DNA of 5,957 nt. It comes from an uncultured Beijerinckiaceae bacterium. GTDB lineage: Bacteria > Pseudomonadota > Alphaproteobacteria > Rhizobiales > Beijerinckiaceae. Made by a program: the position numbers and the translations under genes. Below the pieces are notes generated by a model that saw only the letters and a list, made by a program, of their open reading frames with translations, did not search any database and was not told the DNA's origin. The stretch lies in the NCBI GenBank assembly GCA_937863205.1, contig CALMGA010000210.1, forward strand, positions 1 through 5,957. Reading direction: 5' to 3'. Numbering within the stretch: the first letter of the stretch is position 1; every line of letters starts with the position of its first letter. Positions 1 to 5,957 of this stretch are shown here, piece by piece.

Positions 1-209
1 CATCCTGGGCACCGTCTGCGCCTGAACACCCCGGAATGGGCGTGGGTAATTACGATCTCGAAACACCATGCCATTATGGCGGCAGTCCGCACGTGGAAGC
101 GAGCCGGCCGAAACGCCGATGGTCTTGGCCGCCTAGAGTAAACCGACGACCTCGCCCGCAGAGTCGACGTCAGGAAGCGAGAAGTCTTCCGCAAGCGCCT
201 GTCCGTACC
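1..209. other. Upstream non-coding or unassigned DNA
   Basis: No gene can be supported here. One forward frame closes at a TGA at 23-25 after only seven codons (ILGTVCA), which could be the last residues of a gene lying to the left, but this is too short to identify. A second forward frame is open from base 1 to a TAA near 144, and a third holds an ATG-started frame of 62 codons (36-224) that is rich in Arg and Pro. The Arg/Pro-rich product looks like an unused frame of GC-rich DNA, not a protein. Confidence 0.4.
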
Positions 210-1254
<1,045 letters not shown>

Positions 1255-1268
1255 AGCTTAACGGCGTC

Positions 1269-2237
1269 ATGGATCGCGCGCGAGTCCTGCCCTCGCCTAT
1301 CCTGGTCACCGGCGCGACGGGCTTCGTCGGTCGATACGTATGCGCCGCGTTGGCGAACTGCGAACCGGCGCCGACGGTGGTCGATGTCGGCGGAGGCACC
1401 GGGAGCGGTCGAAGGATCGACCTGACCGACGCCGCCGCGGTGAATGACCTGATCGCGCGGGAACGGCCGCCGGTGCTGGTCCACCTAGCGGCGCAGGCCT
1501 CGGTAGGCGCCGCGGTCGGGGGCGCGGCGGCGCAGACCTTCGCGGTCAACCTCGCCGGCACGCTCAACCTAGCGCTGGCCGTCGCGCGCCACACGCCGGA
1601 GGCGACAGTGCTGTTTGCCTCCTCGTCCGAGGTCTACGGCGCGGCTTTCAACGCCGTGCCGGTCGACGAGGAGGCCGTGCCGCGGCCGACCAACGCCTAC
1701 GCCCGCTCGAAGCTGATGGCCGAGGAGGTGCTAGCGGCGGTGCTGCCGGCTTCGGCCCGCCTCGTCGTAGCGCGGCCGTTCAACCACACCGGCGCGGGGC
1801 AGACCGAGACGTTCGTGCTGCCCTCCTTCGCCGGACAGATCGCGCGCATCGAGGCCGCGCTGCAGGATCCCGTTCTGCGGGTCGGCAACCTAAATGCGCG
1901 GCGCGACTTCCTCGACGTGCGCGACGTTGTGGCGGCCTACTTGGCGCTGCTGGCGGCGGCATCGAAGCTGCCGCCGCGCTTCACCTGCAACGTCGGCACG
2001 GGCAGCGCGCGACGGCTGGGCGACGTGCTGGAGGCGATGCGCCGCCTCGCCCACGTGCCCTTCGCAGTCGAGGTCGACCCCGTTCGGCTGCGCCAGCTCG
2101 ACATCCCCTGCGCGATGGGCTCGGTGGAGCGCCTCTTCGGCGCCACCGGTTGGACGCCGCGCGTGACCCTGGATGAGACCCTCGCTGACCTCCTCGACGA
2201 CGCACGTCGTCGCGTCAGCACCATGCGGCGGGGCTGA
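1269..2237 (+). CDS. rmd: GDP-4-keto-6-deoxy-D-mannose reductase (NAD-dependent epimerase/dehydratase family)
   Basis: Predicted to reduce the 4-keto group of the Gmd product to give GDP-D-rhamnose in the cytoplasm. The 322-residue protein has the Rossmann loop TGATGFVG (14-21), HLAAQASVG (72-80), SSSEVYG (118-124), the catalytic Tyr144-x3-Lys148 pair, RPFNHTGAGQ (169-178) and VGNLNARRDFLDVRDVV (205-221). The RPFNH-x-G-x-GQ and GNLxARRDFxDVRD motifs are typical of Rmd and related GDP-sugar reductases. GDP-L-fucose synthase (Fcl/WcaG) has a different signature, so D-rhamnose is favoured over L-fucose. I see no clear Shine-Dalgarno before the ATG, and with only 14 bases after gmd, translation is probably coupled. 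Alternatives are a close relative such as a 6-deoxy-D-talose reductase or a CDP/UDP-sugar epimerase. The family is certain, the exact product likely. Confidence 0.85.
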   Translation: MDRARVLPSPILVTGATGFVGRYVCAALANCEPAPTVVDVGGGTGSGRRIDLTDAAAVNDLIARERPPVLVHLAAQASVGAAVGGAAAQTFAVNLAGTLNLALAVARHTPEATVLFASSSEVYGAAFNAVPVDEEAVPRPTNAYARSKLMAEEVLAAVLPASARLVVARPFNHTGAGQTETFVLPSFAGQIARIEAALQDPVLRVGNLNARRDFLDVRDVVAAYLALLAAASKLPPRFTCNVGTGSARRLGDVLEAMRRLAHVPFAVEVDPVRLRQLDIPCAMGSVERLFGATGWTPRVTLDETLADLLDDARRRVSTMRRG

Positions 2238-2261
2238 TGGCGGCTCCTCGCCTGTGGCCGC

Positions 2262-2474
2262 TCACTGCGCCGGCCGTGTCAGGCCGACCCGCACCGCCGC
2301 ATCCCGGGGCGGCACCTCGCCGGCATCAGGCGCGACGGACGGCAGGGCGGCGAGCTGCGCCGGCGTCAGGCCGTCGAGCACCACGTCGGCGCCGAGCAGC
2401 GCCACCGCCGAGAGCGACACCGCGAGCCAGTTGGTAGACGGTGTTGTGAAACTTCCCGTCAGCGACTTGTTGCA
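2262..2474 (-). pseudogene. C-terminal fragment of an unrecognised minus-strand gene
   Basis: The minus-strand frame is open from after a TGA at 2475-2477 to a TGA at 2262-2264. From about 2436 down it reads like genuine protein, with NWLAVSLSAVALLGADVV (a possible hydrophobic helix), DGLTPAQLAALPSVAPD and a polar end closing with VGLTRPAQ. Third codon positions are mostly G or C, as in the neighbouring genes. The overlapping forward frames give Arg/Pro-rich products. No start codon or upstream domain is present, so this looks like the tail of a gene whose 5' part was removed, with the break around 2435-2440 where the composition becomes less GC-rich. The stop lies 24 bases past the rmd stop, so the two were convergent. 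I do not recognise the family. Confidence 0.35.
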
Positions 2475-2526
2475 TCAGTACGAGGCGGCTCCTGCCGATG
2501 TGCTTGGTAGCAGGCGCAACAAGTCG
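2463..2526. repeat. Perfect 11-bp inverted repeat
   Basis: CGACTTGTTGC at 2463-2473 is repeated exactly in reverse complement as GCAACAAGTCG at 2516-2526, leaving 42 bases between them. A CCTGC and a GCAGG inside the loop could make a smaller nested stem. It sits where the preceding gene fragment breaks off, so it may be the end of a small mobile element or the stem of a structured RNA. No transposase belonging to it is visible, and it has no T-run to make it a terminator. Confidence 0.55.
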
Positions 2527-2544
2527 GCCACCCGACCTACGGAA

Positions 2545-2571
2545 GCCGCCCCTGCCGGAGCCAGGGGCGGC
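2545..2571. repeat. Perfect 10-bp hairpin, 7-base loop
   Basis: GCCGCCCCTG at 2545-2554 pairs exactly with CAGGGGCGGC at 2562-2571 around the loop CCGGAGC. It is a very stable GC-rich stem but is not followed by a T-tract on either strand, so it does not fit a standard intrinsic terminator. It lies 18 bases after the 11-bp inverted repeat and may belong to the same element, or be a REP-like palindrome. Confidence 0.55.
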
Positions 2572-2619
2572 ATGGAAGGTTGAGCCAATGAAGGCTCGAC
2601 GCGGATGTGACTTCGGCGA

Positions 2620-2739
2620 TCAGCTCGCCGCGCCGGCGATCGCATCGGCGGCGACCAACGCGTTGATGTCGGCAGCGGAGAACCCGAACTGCACGGCGAA
2701 GGTCGCGATGAGGGCGCTGTCGGGCGAGGCGTAGTTGCC
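2620..2739 (-). pseudogene. C-terminal fragment of a second unknown minus-strand gene, cut by an insertion-sequence end
   Basis: The minus-strand frame gives 39 residues ending at a TGA at 2620-2622. It begins GNYASPDSALIATF and continues through VQFGFSAADINALVAAD to a short Ala-rich end. The residue mix, with alternating hydrophobic positions and few Arg or Pro, looks like true coding sequence, unlike the Arg-rich products of the overlapping frames. Immediately upstream at 2740 comes TGTTTAGTCCCGGCA, which I take as the outer edge of an insertion sequence whose transposase tail is read from the same strand. The fragment is therefore likely a gene disrupted by that insertion, with its N-terminal part gone. 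I cannot name the family. Confidence 0.35.
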
Positions 2740-2754
2740 TGTTTAGTCCCGGCA
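2740..2754. mobile_element. Possible terminal end of an IS481/IS3-type insertion sequence
   Basis: TGTTTAGTCCCGGCA begins with the TGT usual at ends of IS481/IS3-type elements and is the reverse complement of the last codons of the transposase tail (MPGLN and part of the next codon). The flanking minus-strand frame to the left changes character exactly here. The opposite terminal repeat cannot be found in this window, as expected if the rest of the element was deleted. The boundary is inferred and could be off by a few bases. Confidence 0.4.
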
Positions 2755-3112
2755 TTTGGTTGAGCGGATCTACTGTGAACCGATCAGGCTCGGCTGTCCA
2801 GCGCTGACAGATGAACTCTTAGGGTGTTAGGCCCTTCAGCGTCTCCAGCCGCCGGCCGAAGTTGTAGGCGGCAATGAAGTCGCGCAGCAGGCCCTCGACG
2901 CCCTCCTCGCCGTAGCGCTGCTGCCAGCGCCACACGGCCGGGCGGCTGACGCCTGCCTGGCGGGCGACCTCCTGCACGCTCAGGCGCTCGGCCGACAGCA
3001 GCACGATGCGGGCCCGTAGGATGTGTTTAAGCGGCCTCGAACGGCTGCCAATGATCTCGGCAAGCCTCGCCCTGTCGCTCCCGCAAGGGATCACGCATAC
3101 CGTCCGAGCCAT
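2740..3112 (-). pseudogene. Chimeric transposase remnant: IS630-type N-terminus joined to IS481/IS3-type C-terminus
   Basis: From the ATG at 3110-3112 the minus strand encodes 97 residues to a TAA at 2819-2821. Residues 1-78 resemble the N-terminal DNA-binding part of IS630-family transposases, with RPLKHILRARIVLLSAERL (26-44) and a helix-turn-helix of the form SVQEVARQAGVSRPAVWRW (45-63), ending GVEGLLRD. Residues 79-97 change to FIAAYNFGRRLETLKGLTP, which is typical of the far C-terminus of integrase-core transposases of the IS481/IS3 kind. After the TAA the same frame continues EFICQRWTAEPDRF and DPLNQMPGLN down to about 2741. The family normally reads GLTPYEFIC, so the stop stands where Tyr is expected. 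Neither catalytic DDE domain is present, so it cannot transpose itself. It looks like a deletion that joined two neighbouring insertion sequences, followed by decay. Confidence 0.7.
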
Positions 3113-3449
3113 GGCTCAGACTTGCGCACCGCTTCGCGTCCGTGAACCTTTTGTCCGCGCCAGTGCTCTAGGTCACGCACGGACCGTGGTGAAGGCGATC
3201 GACGCTTCAGCGTTTCAGGAGCCGTGATGGACGCCATGGTCCTTCAGCCTCTGTACACGGTGACGAAGCACGCTCCATGAGCTTCGATGCGGGAACCGGC
3301 GACCAGGATCAGGCAAGCTGTCGGATCCGATGCTGCCGTGGACGGCGCCACAGCCCATCACGGTCCCGGTAGACGCGCTTCCGCGCCGGCGTGTCGGCCA
3401 AGTAAGCACAAGGTGGTCGTCCTGAGCGGGGCCGAAGGTCGGTCGCCGG
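3113..3449. other. Intergenic stretch between the transposase remnant and pheA
   Basis: No gene is recognised. On the minus strand a 48-codon frame (3091-3237, starting MASITAPETLKRR) overlaps the transposase start, but it has no visible domain or ribosome site. A TA at 3169-3170 is a conceivable IS630-type target site, since that family inserts at TA. At about 3415-3439 the sequence GTCGTCCTGAGCGGGGCCGAAGG resembles, from memory, the TCCTGAGCGAAGCGAAGGA-type intergenic repeat of many bacteria. No strong terminator is visible downstream of pheA: the small CCGA/TCGG palindrome at 3432-3442 is weak. Confidence 0.35.
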
Positions 3450-4382
3450 CTACAGGCCGAGAAGCTGCGCGTAATCCGGCATGCCGGCCGCCAGCACCTG
3501 GTTGGGCGCCGCGGGCCGCGCCGGCGCGTCGGCGCCCGCTTCGGGGCGCGCGCGGTCGGGGTGGGAAGGATAAACGCCCAGCACGCGGATTTCCTCGCAA
3601 AAGAAGGCAAGCTCCTCCATCGCCCGCGCCAGTCCGACGCCGTAAGGATGGCCATCGACGTCGGCCAGGAACTGCGTCGCCGTGAAGGCGCCCCCCACCA
3701 TGTAGCTTTCGAGCTTGGTCATGTTGACGCCGTTGGTGGCGAAGCCGCCGAGCGCCTTGTAGAGCGCCGCCGGCACGTTGCGGACGCGGAACACGAAGGT
3801 GGTGACGGTCGGCCCCGAGCCGACGCTCGGCCACTCCGGCACCGGCGACAAGACCACGAAGCGGGTGGTGTTGTGCTGTTCGTCCTCGACGTCGGCGGCA
3901 AGGATGTCGAGGCCATAGATCTCCGCCGCCAGCGCCGGCGCCAGCGCCCCCCGCGTTCGATCGCCGCTCTCGGCGGTTTCGCGTGCCGATCCGGCCGTAT
4001 CGGCGGCGACCACCGTCCTGAGCTTGCGCTCGCGGATCATGCGGCGGCACTGCCCGAGCGCATGGACGTGGCTGTGCACGCTGCGGATCTCGTCGAGCGT
4101 GCCGCCCTTGAGACCCATCAGCTGGAAGCGGATGGGCAGGAACAGCTCGGCCACGATGAACAGGCCCGACGCCGGCAGCAGGGTGTGGATGTCGGCGACG
4201 CGCCCGGCGATGGAGTTCTCGATGGGGATCATGGCGCGGCCCGCGCGCCCTTCCGCCACGGCGGCCAGCGCATCCTCGAAGGTCGGGCAGGGCAGCGCCG
4301 TCCAGGCGGGATGGGTGTTGCGACAGGCGATGTGGGAAAAGGCGCCCGGTTCGCCTTGAAAGGCGATGGTCTTGGCTGTCAT
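3450..4382 (-). CDS. pheA: Prephenate dehydratase
   Basis: Cytoplasmic enzyme that decarboxylates and dehydrates prephenate to phenylpyruvate, the committed step to phenylalanine. The 310-residue protein starts directly in the catalytic domain (TIAFQGEPGAFSHIA, 5-19), so it lacks the chorismate mutase domain found in enterobacterial PheA. Visible motifs are MIPIENSIAG (51-60), the SVHSHVHALGQCR segment (101-113), DTAGSA (128-133) and the catalytic NTTRF (171-175). A C-terminal ACT domain spans about 190-265, with GVNMTKLESYMVGG (218-231) in place of the ESRP motif of many family members. The ACT domain normally binds phenylalanine and gives feedback inhibition. The tail after 270 is Pro/Ala-rich and poorly conserved. 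The start is set by homology, as no strong Shine-Dalgarno is seen. It is divergent from a cytochrome c gene, a familiar alphaproteobacterial pairing, but the kdsB gene often found between the two is missing. Confidence 0.95.
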   Translation of the reverse strand: MTAKTIAFQGEPGAFSHIACRNTHPAWTALPCPTFEDALAAVAEGRAGRAMIPIENSIAGRVADIHTLLPASGLFIVAELFLPIRFQLMGLKGGTLDEIRSVHSHVHALGQCRRMIRERKLRTVVAADTAGSARETAESGDRTRGALAPALAAEIYGLDILAADVEDEQHNTTRFVVLSPVPEWPSVGSGPTVTTFVFRVRNVPAALYKALGGFATNGVNMTKLESYMVGGAFTATQFLADVDGHPYGVGLARAMEELAFFCEEIRVLGVYPSHPDRARPEAGADAPARPAAPNQVLAAGMPDYAQLLGL

Positions 4383-4701
4383 CTTTGGCTGCGCTGTCCG
4401 CTCGGGAAGACTTCGGGGTCGAAATGGCAGGTCAGGGCCTTAGCACGGCTGCTCGGCCCCGGGCGACTCCAGCTCGGCCTGCAAGCCTCAGCCCGGCCTG
4501 AAAGCCTCGTGCGAAAATCAGGCCGTCCGATCCTGTGGACAGCGTCACGGCAAAACGGCTAAGCCTCGCCCCAAGTCCGGGCCGTGCCGCCATCCGTGAG
4601 CATCCGTGAGTCTGCATGCCGTGCGCCGCGCGCCTGCACTCACGGGAGCGGAAGTGGAACGCGTCGGGCGAGCAGGTTGGACCCAAGTAGGCTGGACTTT
4701 G
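4383..4701. other. Divergent intergenic region, pheA to cytochrome c
   Basis: This 319-base gap must hold promoters for both flanking genes, but no clear -35/-10 pair stands out on either strand. No riboswitch, Phe-rich leader peptide or T-tailed attenuator was recognised before pheA. It contains a 10-bp tandem repeat (4591-4610) and three copies of AAGCCTC (4483, 4502, 4561). Frames crossing it, including a long minus-strand one starting inside the cytochrome gene, have Arg/Gly-rich products and are not believed. There is no sign of a kdsB remnant. Confidence 0.5.
4591..4645. repeat. Tandem 10-bp repeat with inverted half-site
   Basis: CATCCGTGAG occurs twice in direct succession (4591-4600 and 4601-4610). 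CTCACGG, the reverse complement of its CCGTGAG part, lies at 4639-4645, 28 bases further on. The cluster is 57-111 bases before the cytochrome c start codon, so it could be an operator for that gene. It could also be a simple slippage duplication. Confidence 0.5.
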
Positions 4702-5957
4702 ATGGATTCGTTCACGCTGAACAAGATTGCCGGCGCCGTGCTCGGCACCTGCCTTCTTGGCATGGGCCTCAAGCTCGTCGGGGAAGCCGTCTACGAGCCG
4801 GGGCCGCCGGCCAAGCCGGGCTATGCCCTGCCCGACGCCAAGCCGGCGGAAGCGGTCGCCGGCGGCGACAAGGCGCCGGCCGCGGTGCCGATCGCCGTGC
4901 GGCTCGCCAGCGCCGATCCCAAGCGCGGCGAGACCGCCGCCAAGGTGTGCGGCGCCTGCCACAACTTCCAGGAAGGGGCCGGCGCCAAGGTCGGCCCCGC
5001 CCTGTACGGCGTCGTTGATCGCCCCAAGGGCAAGCAGTCCGGCTTCGATTATTCCGCCGGGATGAAGGGCAAGGGCGGCGAATGGACCTACGCCGACCTC
5101 GACCAGTTCCTGACCAAGCCGTCGGCCTACGTTCCCGGCACCAAGATGGGCTATGCCGGCGAGGAGGACGCGGGCAAGCGGGCCGACATCATCTCCTGGC
5201 TGCGCACCCTGGCGAAGGATCCCGCCCCGCTGCCGCAGGTGTCCGACGCCGCGAAGGCAGCGGCGCCAAGCGATGTCAAGGCTGGCGAGGCCAAAGGGGG
5301 CGAAGCCAAGCCGGGCGACGACGGCAAGCCGACGCAGGATGCCAAGCTCGAGGAAGCCAAGAAGACCGGCGACGAAGCGACCGGCCAAGCCGACTTCCTG
5401 ACGCTCGTCGGCTCGGCGGATCCCAAGAAGGGCCAGGCGGCGGCGCAGGTCTGCCAAGCCTGCCACAACGTCAGGAAGGGCGGTGGTGCCCTGATCGGGC
5501 CGGCGCTTTGGAACGTCGTCGACCGCAAAAAGGGATCGTTGGCCGGCTATGACTACTCCGCCGGGCTTAAGGCGAAGGGTGGCGACTGGAGCGTCAACGA
5601 CCTCAATGCCTGGCTGACCAACCCGCAGGCCTACATCCCCGGCACCAAGATGGGCTATCCCGGCGAAAGCAACCCCAAGAAGCGCGCCGAGATCATCGCC
5701 TACCTCCGCACCTTGTCCGACTCCCCCATCTCGCTGCCCAATACGGCCGAGGGAGAAGCGAAGGCGAAGAGCGACCATCCGGCCAGCGAAGCCAAGATGA
5801 CGCCCGATGCCAAACCCGGCGACCAGTCGCCGCCCGCGCCGGCCAACAAGCCGGGGGCGCTGCAGCCGGTACCCAAGCTGCCCGAGGCGACCGACGCGGC
5901 CGGGGGCCCGACCAAGCCTGATCAAGCCCGCCCCGGCATGCCCGCGCCCGCGCCGAC
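4702..5957 (+). CDS. Membrane-anchored diheme cytochrome c, CycM-like, 3' end beyond window
   Basis: At least 418 residues, open to the window edge. Residues 1-8 are short and polar. A hydrophobic helix IAGAVLGTCLLGMGLKLVGE (9-28) resembles the uncleaved signal-anchor of CycM (cytochrome c552), placing the rest in the periplasm. Haem domain 1 (about 68-170) has CGACH (83-87) and Met149 in PGTKMGY. Haem domain 2 (about 236-338) has CQACH (251-255) and Met318 in PGTKMGY. By eye the two are roughly 60% identical, which indicates an internal duplication. A 65-residue Lys/Ala/Glu/Asp/Gly-rich linker (171-235) separates them, and a Pro/Ala/Lys-rich tail follows 340. Classical CycM has one domain of about 180 residues, so this form is enlarged. 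Its role would be electron transfer, perhaps from the bc1 complex to a terminal oxidase. The ATG is chosen because it begins the MDSFTLNKIAG opening of this family. The upstream Shine-Dalgarno is weak. Confidence 0.88.
   Translation, partial: MDSFTLNKIAGAVLGTCLLGMGLKLVGEAVYEPGPPAKPGYALPDAKPAEAVAGGDKAPAAVPIAVRLASADPKRGETAAKVCGACHNFQEGAGAKVGPALYGVVDRPKGKQSGFDYSAGMKGKGGEWTYADLDQFLTKPSAYVPGTKMGYAGEEDAGKRADIISWLRTLAKDPAPLPQVSDAAKAAAPSDVKAGEAKGGEAKPGDDGKPTQDAKLEEAKKTGDEATGQADFLTLVGSADPKKGQAAAQVCQACHNVRKGGGALIGPALWNVVDRKKGSLAGYDYSAGLKAKGGDWSVNDLNAWLTNPQAYIPGTKMGYPGESNPKKRAEIIAYLRTLSDSPISLPNTAEGEAKAKSDHPASEAKMTPDAKPGDQSPPAPANKPGALQPVPKLPEATDAAGGPTKPDQARPGMPAPAP

Noticed and set aside
181..189. GAAGTCTTC palindrome as an operator upstream of gmd
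   Set aside because: The 4-bp arms are short enough to occur by chance, and no second copy is seen.
2237..2437. Plus-strand frame overlapping the rmd stop as TGATG, suggesting a coupled third gene
   Set aside because: The overlap looks attractive, but the product is almost entirely Ala, Arg and Pro, while the opposite strand gives a more protein-like sequence.
2463..2526. Integron attC recombination site
   Set aside because: The paired ends do not match the RYYYAAC / GTTRRRY core-site pattern, and no cassette-like gene or integrase is nearby.
2545..2571. Intrinsic terminator
   Set aside because: The stem is strong, but no T-tract follows on either strand.
3215..3449. Coding sequence or gene remnant between the transposase scar and pheA
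   Set aside because: All frames are short or Arg/Ser/Pro-rich, and none resembles a protein family I know.
3561..4562. Plus-strand open frame of 333 codons across pheA
   Set aside because: The product is Arg/His/Gly-rich with no recognisable domain. The opposite strand encodes an unmistakable PheA.
4432..5925. Very long minus-strand open frame (497 codons) antisense to the cytochrome gene
   Set aside because: The product is Arg/Gly/Leu-rich with repeats that mirror the duplicated haem domains on the other strand. The plus strand has clear haem and anchor motifs, so this frame is an effect of GC-rich codon bias.

Overview
The window is GC-rich DNA, very probably from an alphaproteobacterium. 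The clearest pointers are PheA, which is of the stand-alone alphaproteobacterial type (a dehydratase with a C-terminal ACT domain and no chorismate mutase), and next to it a divergent membrane-anchored CycM-type cytochrome c. The order or genus cannot be fixed from the sequence alone.

Left part (1-2237): about 270 bases of upstream DNA carry a good sigma70-like promoter (210-237). It is followed by two closely spaced plus-strand genes. The first is GDP-mannose 4,6-dehydratase (274-1254) and the second is an Rmd-like GDP-4-keto-6-deoxy-D-mannose reductase (1269-2237). Together they would convert GDP-D-mannose to GDP-D-rhamnose, a sugar donor for O-antigen, capsule or exopolysaccharide.

Middle (2238-3449): this is a scar made of broken pieces. 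Working rightwards it holds the C-terminal end of an unknown minus-strand gene, two perfect inverted repeats, the C-terminal end of a second minus-strand gene, and a decayed transposase. That second fragment ends exactly at a putative insertion-sequence edge. The transposase is the most unusual item. Its first ~78 residues look like an IS630-family helix-turn-helix domain, while the rest looks like the extreme C-terminus of an IS481/IS3-type integrase-core transposase. The frame is broken by a TAA where that family normally has Tyr, yet it stays recognisable for 26 further codons. The flank from 3113 to 3449 has no gene I recognise.

Right part (3450-5957): minus-strand pheA (prephenate to phenylpyruvate) is divergent across a 319-base gap from a plus-strand cytochrome c gene that runs off the window. 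That protein has an N-terminal membrane anchor and two similar haem domains, each with CxxCH and a Met ligand. They are joined by a Lys/Ala/Glu/Asp-rich linker and followed by a Pro/Ala-rich tail. It would be an electron carrier on the periplasmic side of the inner membrane. The gap holds a perfect 10-bp tandem repeat with a nearby inverted half.

The window therefore reads as conserved housekeeping genes (pheA, cycM-like) beside an accessory sugar-nucleotide module, separated by an insertion-sequence graveyard. I see no convincing wholly new system. The chimeric transposase scar and the diheme cytochrome are the points most worth checking.
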